Shown piece after piece: positions 40,909 through 53,229 of a DNA stretch of 64,000 nucleotides (its first letter is position 1; every line of letters begins with the position of its first letter). This stretch comes from Terrimesophilobacter mesophilus (GTDB taxonomy: Bacteria > Actinomycetota > Actinomycetes > Actinomycetales > Microbacteriaceae). Position numbers and translations under genes: made by a program. A model generated the notes under the pieces. The model saw nothing but the letters and a program-made list of their open reading frames with translations. It was not told the origin of the DNA and ran no database searches. Location of the stretch: contig NZ_JACHBP010000001.1 of assembly GCF_014200375.1 (NCBI RefSeq), positions 1,922,001-1,986,000 of the forward strand, read 5' to 3'.

Positions 40909-41574
40909 ATGCGCGCGAGCGACACCGCCTATGCGGCGCTACGCGACGACATCCTGCAGTGGAGGTTTCCACCCGGCACGGCGTTCGCCGAAGTCGAACA
41001 GGCCAACCGTCTTTCCATCTCCCGCACACCCATCCGGGAGGCTTTCGCGCGGTTGACGGCGGAGGGACTCCTCGTCGCGCTCCCCGGTCGGGGCCTGGTC
41101 GTGAGCGAGCTCTCCCGCAGCACGATCGTCGAACTGTTCGAGTTGCGGATCGTCATCGAATCCGAAGCGGCGAGACTCGTCGCATTGCGACGCGACCGGG
41201 ACGTGTTCGAGCAGTTGAGAGCCGAGTTCGCGGATGCCGCAGCCCTCCTCGACAACGGGGACGACCTGGGCGAATACTATGCGCTCGTCGCGCGGCTCGA
41301 CGCTGCCATGGACGAGGCCACGAACAGCCGATTCCTGCTCGGGGCCATCCGGCAACTGCGCCCCCACCTCGTTCGCGCCCGGAGACTCGCCCGCGACAAT
41401 CACGCGCGGCTCGTCGCCGCGGCCGGAGAGCACCTCACCATCGTCGAGGCGATCGTCGACGGCGACGACCAGCTCGCGGCCGATGCCACAGCCGTGCACC
41501 TCAGGAAAAGCCTCAAGAACATCCTCGACAGCGTCGACGGCGCCACCACCACAACCGCAATGAACAACAGTTAG
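40909..41574 (+). CDS. GntR-family regulator (FadR/FCD subfamily) of the methylcitrate operon
   Basis: The 221-residue protein starts at an ATG with GGGGAGGG upstream. Residues 1-70 are a GntR winged helix ([43 protein letters not shown]). The rest is an FCD ligand domain ([23 protein letters not shown]-rich metal site around the [17 protein letters not shown] segment). It precedes prpD by 7 nt in the same direction, so it is the first gene of the operon and probably senses a methylcitrate-cycle intermediate (inference from position). Confidence 0.88.
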   Translation: MRASDTAYAALRDDILQWRFPPGTAFAEVEQANRLSISRTPIREAFARLTAEGLLVALPGRGLVVSELSRSTIVELFELRIVIESEAARLVALRRDRDVFEQLRAEFADAAALLDNGDDLGEYYALVARLDAAMDEATNSRFLLGAIRQLRPHLVRARRLARDNHARLVAAAGEHLTIVEAIVDGDDQLAADATAVHLRKSLKNILDSVDGATTTTAMNNS

Positions 41575-41581
41575 GCAACTC

Positions 41582-43114
41582 ATGGATCAGCACGAAGTAC
41601 GCGTACACAAGAGCGAGGAGAACCTCGCCCGCAAAGACCAGCTCGCCTGGAAGATCGCCGAGGTCGCCACGGACTCCGTCGATGTCACGCCAGAGGTCAC
41701 CGACATGGTCATCAACCGGATGATCGACAACGCGGCGGTCGCGACCGCCTCCCTCCTGCGGGCGCCCGTCATCGCAGCCCGCAGCCAGGCCTCGGCGCAT
41801 CCGGTGTCGATCGGCGGATCGGGATCCACGATCTTCGGCAAGACCCTCGACCGGCGTTTCAGTCCGGAATGGGCCGCCTGGGCCAACGGCGTCGCCGTCA
41901 GGGAGCTCGACTACCACGACACGTTCCTCGCGGCCGACTACTCGCACCCCGGCGACAACATCCCGCCGATCCTCGCCGTTGCACAGCACGCGGGCCGCAC
42001 CGGCGCCGACCTCGTGCGCGGCATCGCCACGGGGTACGAGATCCAGATCGACCTCGTGAAGGCGATCTGCCTGCACGCCCACAAGATCGACCACGTCGCA
42101 CACCTCGGCCCGTCCGCAGCAGCCGGCATCGGCACCCTGCTCGGCCTCGACACCGCCACGATCTTCCAGGCCATCGGCCAGGCGCTGCACACCACGACGG
42201 CGACGAGGCAGTCGCGCAAGGGAGAGATCTCGAGCTGGAAGGCGTACGCGCCCGCGTTCGCGGGGAAGATGGCCGTCGAGGCCGTCGACCGCGCCATGCG
42301 CGGCGAGACGAGCCCCACCCCGATCTACGAGGGTGAGGACGGCGTCATCGCGTGGCTCCTGGACGGCCCGGATGCCCGCTACACGGTCCCGCTCCCCGCG
42401 CACGGGGAGGCCAAGACGGCCATTCTCGACAGTTACACGAAGGAGCACTCCGCCGAATACCAGGCGCAGGCGTGGATCGACCTCGCCCGCAAGCTGCACC
42501 ACGAGCATCCGGAACTGAGCGATGCGAATGGCGTCGAGGCGATCGAGCGCATCGTCATCCACACGAGCCATCACACCCACTTCGTCATCGGCTCAGGTGC
42601 GAATGACCCCCAGAAGTACGACCCGAGCGCGAGCCGCGAAACCCTCGACCACTCGATCCCGTACATCTTCACCGTCGCGCTGCAGGACGGCGAGTGGCAC
42701 CATGAGCGCTCATACTCTCCCGAGCGGGCGAACCGGCCGGACACCGTCGAGCTGTGGAAGAAGGTCACGACGGAGGAGGACGCCGAATGGACTCGTCGCT
42801 ACCACTCCCTCGACCCCGCCGAGAAGGCATTCGGTGGTCGGGTCGAGATCACGATGAAGGACGGGAGCACGATCGTCGACGAGATCGCCGTCGCCGATGC
42901 GCATCCGCTCGGGGCACGGCCGTTCGCGAGGGAGCAGTACATCGCGAAGTTCCGGACCCTCGCAGAGCATGTGCTCGACGTGGAGGAGATCGAGAGATTC
43001 CTCGACCTCGTCCAGCGGCTGCCTGAACTCGACGCCGAGGAGCTCGTCGGGCTCACGGTCGTCGCGAAGCACGGCCTGCTCTCCTCTGTCGACAACCCGG
43101 AAGGACTGTTCTGA
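41582..43114 (+). CDS. prpD: 2-methylcitrate dehydratase
   Basis: The 510-residue protein is a full-length MmgE/PrpD protein: [21 protein letters not shown] at the N terminus, [28 protein letters not shown] (substrate region), [28 protein letters not shown], and the C-terminal [17 protein letters not shown] and [18 protein letters not shown] blocks typical of PrpD. It converts 2-methylcitrate to 2-methylaconitate or directly to 2-methylisocitrate in propionyl-CoA catabolism. Its TGA overlaps the ATG of prpB (TGATG). With PrpB and PrpC it completes the cycle, apart from an aconitase supplied elsewhere. Confidence 0.93.
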   Translation: MDQHEVRVHKSEENLARKDQLAWKIAEVATDSVDVTPEVTDMVINRMIDNAAVATASLLRAPVIAARSQASAHPVSIGGSGSTIFGKTLDRRFSPEWAAWANGVAVRELDYHDTFLAADYSHPGDNIPPILAVAQHAGRTGADLVRGIATGYEIQIDLVKAICLHAHKIDHVAHLGPSAAAGIGTLLGLDTATIFQAIGQALHTTTATRQSRKGEISSWKAYAPAFAGKMAVEAVDRAMRGETSPTPIYEGEDGVIAWLLDGPDARYTVPLPAHGEAKTAILDSYTKEHSAEYQAQAWIDLARKLHHEHPELSDANGVEAIERIVIHTSHHTHFVIGSGANDPQKYDPSASRETLDHSIPYIFTVALQDGEWHHERSYSPERANRPDTVELWKKVTTEEDAEWTRRYHSLDPAEKAFGGRVEITMKDGSTIVDEIAVADAHPLGARPFAREQYIAKFRTLAEHVLDVEEIERFLDLVQRLPELDAEELVGLTVVAKHGLLSSVDNPEGLF

Positions 43115-44022
43115 TGTTGTATTCGACCGTCACCCCCGCCACCAAGCGGCAACTCCTGCGCGAGCGCCTCGCGAGTGGTGAGCTCCTCCGGTTCCCGGGT
43201 GCGTTCAACCCCTTGAGCGCGAAGCTCATCCAGGACAAGGGATTCGAGGGCGTCTACATCTCTGGGGCCGTGCTGTCCGCAGACCTCGGTCTTCCGGATA
43301 TCGGGCTGACGACGCTCTCCGAGGTCGCCCACCGCGCCGGCCAGATCGCGCGGATGACCGACCTGCCGGCGATCGTCGATGCCGATACCGGATTCGGCGA
43401 ACCGATGAACGTCGCCAGGACGGTGCAGGAGCTGGAGGATGCCGGCGTCGCAGGGCTCCACATCGAAGACCAGGTGAACCCGAAGCGCTGCGGTCACCTC
43501 GACGGCAAGGCCGTCGTGGACGCCGACACGGCTGTGAAGCGGATTCGTGCGGCCGCCACGGCCAGGCGCGACCCGAACCTGCTCATCATGGCGCGCACCG
43601 ACATCCGGGCCGTTGACGGCCTGCAGGCAGCGGTCGACCGCGCGAAGGAACTGGTCGACGCCGGCGCGGATGCGATCTTCCCCGAGGCGATGAAGGACCT
43701 GACGGAGTTCGAGGTCATCCGCAAGGCTGTCGATGTTCCGGTGCTGGCGAACATGACCGAGTTCGGCAAGAGCGAACTCTTCACGACCGAGCAACTCGCC
43801 GGCGTCGGTATCAACATCGTCATCTATCCGGTGAGCCTGCTGCGCCTGGCGATGGGAGCGGCAGAGCGGGGTCTCGACACACTTCTGGCCGACGGTACGC
43901 TGAAACCAGTTGTCGGAGACATGCAGACGCGTGCGCGCCTGTACGAGCTGCTCGACTACGAGTCGTACAACACCTTCGACTCGGGTGTCTTCAACTTCAC
44001 CCTCGAGACGAACAAGGATTGA
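43114..44022 (+). CDS. prpB: 2-methylisocitrate lyase
   Basis: The 302-residue enzyme shows the true lyase motif NPKRCGH (K124-R125-C126-G127-H128) and the metal site VDADTGFG (D89, D91), with LRFPGAFNPLSAKLI and EGVYISGAVLSADLGLPD at the N terminus. These features separate it from the KxCGH-lacking paralogue at 6981-7778. It splits 2-methylisocitrate into pyruvate and succinate in the methylcitrate cycle. Its start overlaps the prpD stop, and prpC begins 1 nt after its stop. Confidence 0.95.
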   Translation: MLYSTVTPATKRQLLRERLASGELLRFPGAFNPLSAKLIQDKGFEGVYISGAVLSADLGLPDIGLTTLSEVAHRAGQIARMTDLPAIVDADTGFGEPMNVARTVQELEDAGVAGLHIEDQVNPKRCGHLDGKAVVDADTAVKRIRAAATARRDPNLLIMARTDIRAVDGLQAAVDRAKELVDAGADAIFPEAMKDLTEFEVIRKAVDVPVLANMTEFGKSELFTTEQLAGVGINIVIYPVSLLRLAMGAAERGLDTLLADGTLKPVVGDMQTRARLYELLDYESYNTFDSGVFNFTLETNKD

Positions 44023-44023
44023 C

Positions 44024-45154
44024 ATGACCGAGCCAGACATCCACAAGGGACTCGCCGGGGTCACCGTCGACACGACGGCCATCTCGAAGGTCAACCCGGA
44101 TACCAACTCGCTGCTCTATCGCGGCTACCCCGTGCAGGAGCTCGCCGCGAACTGCCAATTCGAGGAGGTCGCGTACCTGCTGTGGAACGGCGAACTTCCG
44201 AACGCGCTGCAGCTCGACCAGTTCCAGAAGCTGGAGCGGTCGCTCCGCCCGCTCGAACCGCGCACCAAGCGCGTCATCGACGAGTTGCCGCTCTCGGCGC
44301 ATCCGATGGATGTCGTGCGCACCGCGGTCAGCGTCGTAGGCGCGACAGACCTGACCCTGGCCGCGAAGGATGGTCTCACCGACCACAACCTCAACCTCGG
44401 CAGGGCCATCCACCTTCTCGCGCAGCTCCCGGCGATCGTCGCCTACGACCAGCGCCGCCGCCGCGGTCTCGAGCTCGTCGAACCGAGGGACGATCTCGCC
44501 TACTCGGCCAACTTCCTCCACATGACGTTCGGCGAGGTGCCGGACATCACCGTCGTGAACGCGTTCGACGTGTCGATGATCCTGTACGCGGAGCACTCGT
44601 TCAACGCCTCCACGTTCACCGCCCGCGTCATCACGAGCACTCTCTCCGACCTGTACTCGGCGGTGACGGGAGCGATCGGTGCGCTGAAGGGAGCCCTCCA
44701 CGGCGGAGCCAACGAGGCGGTCATGCACATCTTCGACGAGATCGGCTCTGCCGACCGCGCGGAGGACTGGCTCGACCGCGCGCTCGCGGAGAAGCGCAAG
44801 ATCATGGGATTCGGCCACCGCGTCTACAAGAACGGCGACTCCCGGGTCCCGACGATGAAGGCCGCGCTCGACACGCTCATCGCCGAATACCAGCGGCCGG
44901 ATCTCGCGGCACTCTACGACACGCTCGAGAAGGCCATGAACGACCGGAAGGGGATCAAGCCCAACCTCGACTATCCGTCCGGTCCCGCATACCACCTCAT
45001 CGGATTCGACACGGAGATGTTCACACCCCTCTTCGTCATGTCGCGGATCACCGGCTGGACGGCGCACATCATGGAGCAGCTGGCCTCGAACTCCCTCATC
45101 CGGCCGCTGTCGGCCTATGACGGCGTGGACGAACGGCACGTGCCCGCACAGTAA
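44024..45154 (+). CDS. prpC: 2-methylcitrate synthase
   Basis: The ATG at 44024 lies 1 nt after the prpB stop. The 376-residue citrate-synthase-fold protein has GLAGVTVDTTAISKV and LLYRGYPVQELAANCQFEEVAYLLWNGELP at the N terminus. The catalytic triad lies in ALHGGANEAVM (first His), GFGHRVYK (second His), and the later Asp in IGFDTEMFTPLF. This short, type II-like Gram-positive form is typical of PrpC. It condenses propionyl-CoA with oxaloacetate. The operon position settles the choice over citrate synthase. Confidence 0.92.
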   Translation: MTEPDIHKGLAGVTVDTTAISKVNPDTNSLLYRGYPVQELAANCQFEEVAYLLWNGELPNALQLDQFQKLERSLRPLEPRTKRVIDELPLSAHPMDVVRTAVSVVGATDLTLAAKDGLTDHNLNLGRAIHLLAQLPAIVAYDQRRRRGLELVEPRDDLAYSANFLHMTFGEVPDITVVNAFDVSMILYAEHSFNASTFTARVITSTLSDLYSAVTGAIGALKGALHGGANEAVMHIFDEIGSADRAEDWLDRALAEKRKIMGFGHRVYKNGDSRVPTMKAALDTLIAEYQRPDLAALYDTLEKAMNDRKGIKPNLDYPSGPAYHLIGFDTEMFTPLFVMSRITGWTAHIMEQLASNSLIRPLSAYDGVDERHVPAQ

Positions 45155-45169
45155 TCTCGAAGGGTGCCA

Positions 45170-45952
45170 ATGACCTCGGGCCGGATCACCCGACTTGCCT
45201 CCATCGGTCTCGTCGTCGGATTCTTCTCCGGACTGTTCGGGGTCGGCGGCGGCATCGTGCTCGTCCCGCTGCTCATCGTCGTGATCGGTTTCTCGCAGCG
45301 AAAGGCGAGCGGGACGTCCCTGGCCGCCGTGCTCCCCACGGCGATAGCAGGCATGATCGCCTACGCATCCCACGGATCGGTCGACTGGATCGCCGCTGCG
45401 CTCCTGGCCGCGGGGGCGGTCGTCGGCTCGCTCGTCGGGACCTGGCTTCTCCACCACACCCACCAAGGGGTGCTGCGGTGGATCTTCGTGGCCTTCCTGC
45501 TGGTCGTGGCAGGGCGGATGTTCTTCCTCGTGCCGGATCGCGCGATCACTCTCGAATTCACGCCGTGGGTCATCGCGGGGCTCGTCGTGCTGGGGCTCGT
45601 GACCGGCATCCTCTCGGGCCTGCTCGGGATAGGGGGAGGCGTGTTCATCGTGCCGGCGCTCATGCTCATCTTCGGCGTCGGCGACCTCATCGCGAAGGGA
45701 ACATCCCTCCTCATGATGATCCCCACCGCGGTCACCGGCACGATCGCGAACGTGCGACGCGGCAACACCGACCTGGTTGCTGCGGCCGTCATCGGATGCC
45801 TCTCCGTTCCCGCGTCCATCGGCGGCGCTGCACTCGCCTGGGCGGTCCCGCCCCTGCTCGGCAGCATCCTCTTCGCCCTGCTGCTCGTGTACTGCGCGAT
45901 TCAACTCGCGTGGAGTGCATTGCGTCGTCCGAGGCTCACCGACCCGACCTAG
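45170..45952 (+). CDS. TauE/SafE-family sulfite/anion exporter
   Basis: The ATG at 45170 has GAAGGG 7 nt upstream; a GTG at 45164 is in frame. The 260-residue membrane protein has two repeats of the TauE/SafE helix pair, each marked by a glycine-rich motif: FFSGLFGVGGGIVLVPLL and ILSGLLGIGGGVFIVPALM. About eight helices are predicted. The family exports sulfite, sulfoacetate and other small anions, or imports carboxylates. It follows prpC by 15 nt and might share its transcript, but no functional link is known. Confidence 0.88.
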   Translation: MTSGRITRLASIGLVVGFFSGLFGVGGGIVLVPLLIVVIGFSQRKASGTSLAAVLPTAIAGMIAYASHGSVDWIAAALLAAGAVVGSLVGTWLLHHTHQGVLRWIFVAFLLVVAGRMFFLVPDRAITLEFTPWVIAGLVVLGLVTGILSGLLGIGGGVFIVPALMLIFGVGDLIAKGTSLLMMIPTAVTGTIANVRRGNTDLVAAAVIGCLSVPASIGGAALAWAVPPLLGSILFALLLVYCAIQLAWSALRRPRLTDPT

Positions 45953-46783
<831 letters not shown>

Positions 46784-46820
46784 GCCTCATCGACACGCGC
46801 GTCCGCGGTGTGTATTGCGT

Positions 46821-47453
46821 CTACGGGTAGAGGCGCTCGTGGGTCCAGCCGGTTCCCGTGCGGTCGTAGCGCAGGCGGCGGTGCATGCGATCGGCGCCAC
46901 CGTGCCAGAACTCGATCGTGTCCGGTCGCAGTCGGTACCCGTTCCAGTCGTCTGGGCGGGGTAGCGGCACTCCCGGCTCGGCCAGCCGGGCAGCCTGTGC
47001 GCGGTACTCCGCGTCATCCGGAAGCGGCTCGCTCTGAACGGATGCGGTGGCTGCGGCCTGCGACAGTATCGGACGGTCGACCCAGATCTCGTCGGATTCC
47101 GCCGACGTGAGAACCTCGACGGGGCCGGTCAGCCTGAGCTGCTGCCGGGTCTCCCGCCAGTAGATCACGGCACTCGCTCGCGGATGGGCGGCCAACTGGA
47201 TGCCCTTGGCGCTGCTCGTGTTCGTGGCGAACGTCATGCCATCCCGATCGAACGCCTTCGCGAGGACGAAGCGGTTCGTGATGTCGCCTGCCCCGTCGCT
47301 CGTCGCGATCGCCACGTTGTACGGCTCGATCACGCCGAGCCGCTCAGCGGTCGCGACCCAGGCGAGCAGGAGTGGCAGGGGATCGGCGGGCGGAGCCTCG
47401 AACTCTGGGAGCTCGAGTTCGATCGAGCCCGTGACCGATGGCCGAGATCGCAT
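46821..47453 (-). CDS. pdxH: Pyridoxamine 5'-phosphate oxidase family protein (PdxH/PhzG-like)
   Basis: The 210-residue flavoprotein has the PNPOx signature blocks: [33 protein letters not shown] and the C-terminal [20 protein letters not shown] followed by WTHERLYP, the diagnostic end of PdxH. PdxH makes pyridoxal phosphate from the pyridoxine and pyridoxamine phosphates with FMN. The central TNTSSAKG in place of TNYxSxKG and the 210-residue length leave a PhzG-like flavin oxidase possible. It is 1 nt downstream of a metallo-hydrolase gene on the same strand. Confidence 0.78.
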   Translation of the reverse strand: MRSRPSVTGSIELELPEFEAPPADPLPLLLAWVATAERLGVIEPYNVAIATSDGAGDITNRFVLAKAFDRDGMTFATNTSSAKGIQLAAHPRASAVIYWRETRQQLRLTGPVEVLTSAESDEIWVDRPILSQAAATASVQSEPLPDDAEYRAQAARLAEPGVPLPRPDDWNGYRLRPDTIEFWHGGADRMHRRLRYDRTGTGWTHERLYP

Positions 47454-47454
47454 G

Positions 47455-48228
47455 TCAGTCGGCCACGACGTCGATCGGCACCCGCGTCCCGCGAGGGAGG
47501 TCCAGAAGCAGTTCCGCGAGACCCGCGGCGGAGAACGCCTCCTCGAGCTGCGTCCTGCTCTCCGAAAAGTGCTCCCAATCCTCCGTGTGCACTCCGATGA
47601 CGCACTGCGCCGTCATGGTGACGGCGGACTTGGCAGCGGCGCCGGAGCCGAAGGTGAGATCGGCGTCGATCTCCGCAACGCGAGCAGCGCCGGCGTTCAC
47701 GATCATGACGGGCGCACCACCGAAGCGGTCGGCGACCTCGCGCGTGACCTCGAGGGACGCATTGTCGCCGCTCAGGTACACAGTCGGTTCACCCGGGGAC
47801 TGCAGGACGAAGCCGATGACCGGCCCGAGCAGTTCGGCCACGGCATCCGGCCCGTGAAGGGATCGGGTAGCGGTGACCGTCACCGGGCCGACGGAGCTCG
47901 TGTCGCCCGGCGCCATCCCGACCGCCGTGCCGGCCAGGACCGAAGCGCCCTCGACGGTGGTCAGGGTCCTGGGCACCTGCGCGAGCACGGCGCGCCCGGA
48001 GACGTCGAGGTTGTCCTCGTGGTGGTGATGCGACAAGAGCACGAGGTCCAGCCGGCCGAGCTCTGCGGGCTGCAGCGCGGGGCCACGCGTCTTCACGAGT
48101 TCCTGGCCGCCATCCGGGTCGGGGTATCGCCGTGGTTCATCGAACGTCGGGTCGGTGAGGATGCGCAGGCCGGCATACTCGAGCAGGACGGTGGGTCCGC
48201 CGATGTAGGTGACGGCGATGTCGGACAT
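47455..48228 (-). CDS. MBL-fold metal-dependent hydrolase (UlaG-like)
   Basis: The ATG at 48228 is preferred over a GTG at 48234. The 257-residue protein has the UlaG-type MBL fold: [26 protein letters not shown], the first metal motif [10 protein letters not shown] (in place of HxHxDH), [11 protein letters not shown] with the bridging Asp and [17 protein letters not shown] with the late histidine. The substrate is unknown; UlaG itself is a lactonase. It probably forms an operon with the downstream PdxH-like gene. Confidence 0.8.
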   Translation of the reverse strand: MSDIAVTYIGGPTVLLEYAGLRILTDPTFDEPRRYPDPDGGQELVKTRGPALQPAELGRLDLVLLSHHHHEDNLDVSGRAVLAQVPRTLTTVEGASVLAGTAVGMAPGDTSSVGPVTVTATRSLHGPDAVAELLGPVIGFVLQSPGEPTVYLSGDNASLEVTREVADRFGGAPVMIVNAGAARVAEIDADLTFGSGAAAKSAVTMTAQCVIGVHTEDWEHFSESRTQLEEAFSAAGLAELLLDLPRGTRVPIDVVAD

Positions 48229-48285
48229 GGTCACAGGTTATCGCCCTCCGCCTCACGCCGTCTGAGTGCGGCGTACGGTGGGATC

Positions 48286-50145
48286 ATGCCGAACATGCTC
48301 GCCGAGGCGCTCAGCCCATACCTGCGACAGCACGCATCGAATCCGGTCGACTGGCAGCAGTGGGGTCGCGAACCGTTCGCCGAGGCGGCCCGGCGCGACG
48401 TCCCCGTCTTCGTCTCGATCGGATACGCGACCTGCCACTGGTGCCACGTGATGGCGCGGGAGAGTTTCAGCGACGCAGGCGTCGCCGCGCAGCTCAACGC
48501 GAACTTCGTGGCGATCAAGGTCGATCGGGAGGAGCATCCTGAGGTCGACGCCGGTTACCTCACCGCGGCGAGCGCGTTCACGCAGAACCTCGGCTGGCCG
48601 CTCAACGTGTTCGTCACCCCTCAGGGAAAGGCATTCTTCGCGGGAACGTACTGGCCGCCGGACGCCATGCCGGGGCACCCATCCTTCCGCCAGGTGCTCG
48701 ACGGGGTCATGGATGCGTGGGCGAACCGGCGAAGAGAGGTCGAGTCGAACGCTGCGGATGTCGCGGCCGCCATCCGCGGCCACGGACAGCATCCGGCCGG
48801 GCCGCTTCCGGGCCGGGAGGACCTCGACGGCGTGGTGGAGCTTCTCACGCAGAATGAGGACACCCGGTACGGCGGATTCGGGACGGCGCCCAAATTCCCG
48901 GTGGCTCCCGTGCTCGACTTCCTGCTCGAGCACGCGTCGCCGGCGTCCATCGCGCTCGCGGACCGCACCCTCACGGCGATGGCGACCTCGGGCCTCCGCG
49001 ACCAGGTCGAGGGCGGATTCTTCCGGTACGCCACCCGGCGGGACTGGACCGAACCGCACTACGAACGGATGCTGTACGACAACGCCCAACTTCTGCGGGC
49101 GTACGCGCTCCTGGCCGTGAGGGCGCCGGAGCACACGGACCTTGCTCGTGACATCGCGGATGGAATCGTCACGTTTCTCCTGCACACGTTGCGGATGCCG
49201 GACGGCTTCGCCTCCGCGCAGAACAGCGAGAGCATGGTCGATGGTCACCTCACGGAGGGCGACTACTACGCGTTGAGCGCGGCCGAACGCGCATCACAGC
49301 AGCCTCCAGCACTCGACGAGAAGGTGCTCGCCGGCTGGAACGGTCTCGCGATCGGCGCTCTCGCAACGGCCGGCCACCACTTCGGGCGCCGCGACTGGCT
49401 CGATGCCGCCCGTGCTGCAGCCGGAGACATCCTCGCGACCCACGTGCGGGAGTCCGGCGAGCTGGTGAGGGCGACGCTCGCTGGAGCGACATCGTCGGCG
49501 CGGGCGACACTCGAGGACTACGGTCTGCTCGCCAGGGGCCTCCTGAGCCTCGCCCAGGCGACCGGGGAGCTGCGGTGGGCACTCGAGGCCCGCCGCCTCG
49601 TGGATGCCTGCTCGACCGAAGACGGCTATGCGATCCCGGGTGGCGGAGACCCGGTGCTCGCCGAGTTCGACATCGACCCCGACGTCGATCCCACCGAGGG
49701 GGCGCTTCCGTCCGGGGCGAGCGCGCTCGCCGAGGCGAGCCGCCAGCTTTACCTGCTCACGGGCGAGCGCTCCTACGCGCGGCACAGTGCCGGCGCGATG
49801 GAGAAGCTCGCTGCGCTCGCGACCCGGCAGCCACTCGGATTCGGGTCCGCCCTCGCGGTCATGTCGGCCCTTGCCGCGCCGCCGGTCCAGCTCGTCATCG
49901 TGTCGGACGATCCGGATGCCGCGCTTCCCGTGGCCGCCCGCAGCTGGATCGAAACGGGTGGCGTCGCCGTGACGCTCACGGCATCCGACGCTGCCCAGTG
50001 GGCGGGAGCCGGATTCGACCTGCTGACCGGCAGGTCACTTCACGGGGGCTCGCCCACCGCCTACCTGTGCAGCGACTTCGTCTGTCGACTCCCCGTCACC
50101 GACCTCGCCGGCTTCCTCGCGCTCCGGGTGGGCGCGGAACCATAG
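48286..50145 (+). CDS. DUF255 thioredoxin-domain protein (YyaL/spermatogenesis-associated 20 family)
   Basis: The 619-residue protein starts [23 protein letters not shown], the DUF255 opening, with a thioredoxin-like CHWC motif (C50, C53) in CHWCHVM. The middle and C-terminal parts form the six-hairpin-like region ([71 protein letters not shown]), ending in [15 protein letters not shown]. The family is widespread with unknown activity, possibly a sugar or N-acyl epimerase fused to a redox domain. Its 3' end overlaps the oppositely oriented surface-protein gene by 111 nt. Confidence 0.9.
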   Translation: MPNMLAEALSPYLRQHASNPVDWQQWGREPFAEAARRDVPVFVSIGYATCHWCHVMARESFSDAGVAAQLNANFVAIKVDREEHPEVDAGYLTAASAFTQNLGWPLNVFVTPQGKAFFAGTYWPPDAMPGHPSFRQVLDGVMDAWANRRREVESNAADVAAAIRGHGQHPAGPLPGREDLDGVVELLTQNEDTRYGGFGTAPKFPVAPVLDFLLEHASPASIALADRTLTAMATSGLRDQVEGGFFRYATRRDWTEPHYERMLYDNAQLLRAYALLAVRAPEHTDLARDIADGIVTFLLHTLRMPDGFASAQNSESMVDGHLTEGDYYALSAAERASQQPPALDEKVLAGWNGLAIGALATAGHHFGRRDWLDAARAAAGDILATHVRESGELVRATLAGATSSARATLEDYGLLARGLLSLAQATGELRWALEARRLVDACSTEDGYAIPGGGDPVLAEFDIDPDVDPTEGALPSGASALAEASRQLYLLTGERSYARHSAGAMEKLAALATRQPLGFGSALAVMSALAAPPVQLVIVSDDPDAALPVAARSWIETGGVAVTLTASDAAQWAGAGFDLLTGRSLHGGSPTAYLCSDFVCRLPVTDLAGFLALRVGAEP

Positions 50146-53136
50146 GTAGACTCCCACGCACACGGCGGCGAACACGAACAGGACGGTTGCCCAGATCCAG
50201 AACGGGCCGTCGATCTGTCCCCACAACTGCCCGCTCGGCAGGACGATGAGGAAGAACGCGACGAGAGAGACCAGATAGGTCAATGCCCACTGCACCTTCG
50301 TGCGGCGGAACAGGCTCGCGCCGTCCAGGTAGCCGATCGGCAGCAGTCCGACCACGAGCCCGGAGATCCCCTCCACCGCGACCGCGACGAGCGAGTCGTC
50401 GAACAGGGCACCGGCGAACGTGTTCGGAGCAACGACACCGCTCATCAGGCTGTAGACGACCCAACTGGCCACTGAGATGCCGAGTACGATCGCCGCCCAG
50501 ATCAGCACTTCGCGCGCCTCATCCCTGAGTGTCGCCGACGCGCTGAGCGAGAGTCCGAGGACGAGGCCGACGAGGAGCCCGGGCGTGAAGTCGAGCAGGC
50601 GGGAGAGGAGGACACCCACGAGCGCCACGACGAGGCCGAACGGCTCGAGCTGGATGATCGAGGTGATGTTCCAGCGCCTCTTGAGGATGGCACCGGTGAT
50701 CGCGTTCGCCGCGTAACCGAGCACGAACATGCCGATGATGCAGGCGAGGAACAGTCGGAGCGAAGAGAGGTCGAAGCCGAAGTGGGGGTCGGCGAAGCTG
50801 AAGATGAGTGCCGCGAGGGTCGTGAGAGCGAGACCGCCGACGAGGCGCCGGTTGGCGAGCCAGCGGCGAATCCGGGTGAGCCAGGCAAGTTTCGGCTTCG
50901 GCAGTCTGCCGAACAACCGTCCGTAGTTCTCCTCGATCGTCGAATTGAGGAGCTCCGCCGGGAAGGCCACGAGGAACAGGAGGGCGAGGCTGCTCGCCAA
51001 CGCGGCGCCGATGATCCGAGGATCGATGAAGAGATTCTGGGCGGTGGGCAGCACCCAACTGAGGACGTTGGGCGCGGCCGGTTCGTCTCGATGGTCCTGG
51101 GCTGCGGCCGGGGTCTTCAGCGGAGGCAGAACGATGGTCGGAACCGGTGCCGGTGCGGGAATCGCCGCGGGCGTGGCTGCGACGATCGTGACGGGAACTT
51201 CCACCGTCTGGGCCGACCCTTCGAGGGGCGCGACGGTGACGATGTAGTGGTGCTGGCCGGGAATGACCGTGTTCGGGATGACCGTGTTGAGCCGGAACGT
51301 TCCGTCGCCCTTCACGACGCTCGTGCCGAGCGAGATCGGGGTCGAATGCAGCTCCGCGGACACGATCGCGCCGATCGGCAGATCGCTGCCGACCAGAGTG
51401 ATGTTCTGTCCGGGCGCGGGGTTGCCGCCGAGCGCTCGGAAGTTCAGGAACCAGGAGGCGGAGAGAGTCGGCAGTGAGCCGAGAAGGGGGTTGCGCGGGG
51501 GTGCTGGCGGGGTGGTCGGTTTCGCAGGAGGGCCGGCCGGGGCGAGGACCGTGAGTCGAAGCTTCAGGACCGGACTGCCGCTGGAGTTGCCGGCCGCATC
51601 CGTCTGGGAGAACGTGAAGTCGTGCACTCCGACGCCGAGCGCCGCACTCGGTGTGCAATGGAAGCCGCTCGCGCTGGAGACCTGCAGTCCCTCCCGGCAG
51701 GCAACCGGAATGGATCCGTCGCGATAGATGCGCAGGGTGGCGTTGAGTTCGCCCATCCCGGAAATGAGCGGATGCGTGCTCGTCGTCGTCGCCTCGATGA
51801 CGCCGTCGGTCATGGTGCCGGTCGGTGTCCACAGCTCGAAGGCGTCGGGCGCCGTCGTGTCGACGGTCAGGTTCAGCTCCGGACTGGCCTGCTCCGAGGT
51901 GTTGCCGGCAGCGTCGGTCTGCGTGAAGGGCAGGAGGAAGACGCCGTCCGGGCTGAGGGGATTCTCGAGCGTGCAGCTCCAGTCCCCCTCGGCGCTCACG
52001 GTGACCGTCTCCGTGCAGGGTCCGGCCAGCGAGGTGATCGTGGCTCCGGGCTCCCCGGTTCCGCCGATCGTGGGGGTCGGGTCGTTCGTGATGGCCTCGA
52101 TCGCGGTCCCCTGGATGGTGCCGGCCGGCGAGGTGACGATGGGGGGAGCCGGCGGGGTGCTGTCGCGGATGGTGAGCGGCACGGCCGGCGAGCTCAGGCC
52201 CGACGTGTTCCCGGCGAGGTCGGTCTGGGTGGCGGTGAGCTCGTGAAGGCCCTCCGACGGGCTTGCTGCGAGTGTGCACGACCAGGCGCCGGAGTCGTTC
52301 GCGACGATCGCCGCCGTGCAATCGGCGGGGATGCCGTCGAGGAGAAGCTGAACCGTTGCGCCGGGCTCGGAGAGGCCGCTGATCGTCGGAGCAGGAGAAC
52401 TGTCGACCGATCCCTCGAAGCCGTTGATGGTCGGCGGAACCGGAGCGACGGTGTCGACGTGGATCGTCCGCGCATCCGATGAGAGATCATCGCTCGTCAC
52501 ACGATACGTGTACGTGCCGTCGAGCAGGGCGGGGTCCGCCGTGCAGGCCCAGGTCTGGTCGACCACGTTGCCGGAGCACAGCGTGACGCTCGTACCTGCC
52601 GTCACCTGGAAGGTCTGTCCGCTGGCGCTCCCCGAGAACGACGGCGTGTTGTCATTCGTATAGACGCCGTCGGCCGGGCTCGTGATGGTCGGCGGATCGT
52701 CGTTCGCCGGCGGTTCCCCGTCCTTCTTGTCGACGATGGTGAGCTTGATCGCCGCGCTCGGGAGCGACGTCCCCTCACCATTGGTGGCGGTCGCCCGGAT
52801 GTAGTTGACACCCAGTTGCAGAGCACCGGTGAATGCGCCGCCCGCGCCGGAGCAGGACCATACCTGCTTCGAGTCCGGATTCGGATTCACCGCGGAGCAG
52901 AGTGGAGTGTAGGTGTTCCCGTCGCTCGACACGCTGACGTCGACCTCCACGACCCCGAGGTCCATCGAACCGTGGATCTCGGCCTGCTGGCCGGAGTTGG
53001 AGATCCATGGATCCTGGGGTTGGTCGATCACGGGCGGTGCCGGAACCGCGGCCCAGGCGGGCAGGGATCCGATCGAAACGGACAACAGGGTAAGGACGCT
53101 GATGGAAATGATCGCGCCAATTTTCCGCACGTTCAC
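50035..53136 (-). CDS. Ig-repeat surface protein with nine-helix, site-2-protease-like membrane module
   Basis: A 1,033-residue protein with a signal peptide (cleavage near AWA-AVP, about residue 29). Residues 30-530 contain five Ig-like repeats, each with one close Cys pair (C80/C95, C187/C198, C273/C287, C374/C388, C480/C494; typical end WSC). A Pro-rich linker and a further Ig-like domain (about 555-655, [22 protein letters not shown]) follow, then from about 705 nine predicted helices and a charged cytoplasmic tail. Within the membrane part, LLPIGYLDG (931-939) resembles the NxxPxxxLDG motif of site-2 proteases, but the HExxH place reads YAANA (808-812). GTG start. It is a tandem paralogue of the next gene; function unknown. 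Confidence 0.75.
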   Translation of the reverse strand: MNVRKIGAIISISVLTLLSVSIGSLPAWAAVPAPPVIDQPQDPWISNSGQQAEIHGSMDLGVVEVDVSVSSDGNTYTPLCSAVNPNPDSKQVWSCSGAGGAFTGALQLGVNYIRATATNGEGTSLPSAAIKLTIVDKKDGEPPANDDPPTITSPADGVYTNDNTPSFSGSASGQTFQVTAGTSVTLCSGNVVDQTWACTADPALLDGTYTYRVTSDDLSSDARTIHVDTVAPVPPTINGFEGSVDSSPAPTISGLSEPGATVQLLLDGIPADCTAAIVANDSGAWSCTLAASPSEGLHELTATQTDLAGNTSGLSSPAVPLTIRDSTPPAPPIVTSPAGTIQGTAIEAITNDPTPTIGGTGEPGATITSLAGPCTETVTVSAEGDWSCTLENPLSPDGVFLLPFTQTDAAGNTSEQASPELNLTVDTTAPDAFELWTPTGTMTDGVIEATTTSTHPLISGMGELNATLRIYRDGSIPVACREGLQVSSASGFHCTPSAALGVGVHDFTFSQTDAAGNSSGSPVLKLRLTVLAPAGPPAKPTTPPAPPRNPLLGSLPTLSASWFLNFRALGGNPAPGQNITLVGSDLPIGAIVSAELHSTPISLGTSVVKGDGTFRLNTVIPNTVIPGQHHYIVTVAPLEGSAQTVEVPVTIVAATPAAIPAPAPVPTIVLPPLKTPAAAQDHRDEPAAPNVLSWVLPTAQNLFIDPRIIGAALASSLALLFLVAFPAELLNSTIEENYGRLFGRLPKPKLAWLTRIRRWLANRRLVGGLALTTLAALIFSFADPHFGFDLSSLRLFLACIIGMFVLGYAANAITGAILKRRWNITSIIQLEPFGLVVALVGVLLSRLLDFTPGLLVGLVLGLSLSASATLRDEAREVLIWAAIVLGISVASWVVYSLMSGVVAPNTFAGALFDDSLVAVAVEGISGLVVGLLPIGYLDGASLFRRTKVQWALTYLVSLVAFFLIVLPSGQLWGQIDGPFWIWATVLFVFAAVCVGVYLWFRAHPEREEAGEVGDGESTDEVAAQVGGGRAPVK

Positions 53137-53229
53137 GGGAGCTTCTCTCGGTCGGGCACTGTTCCGCGGGGGACGGAACTCGGGTAAGCGCCGCGAACTG
53201 GAGAGAAGTTACGAGGCGGTGCCAACAAT

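Noticed and set aside
50035-53136. Active site-2 protease
   Set aside because: The LDG-type motif is present, but no HExxH is found in any helix, so proteolysis by the usual mechanism is not supported.
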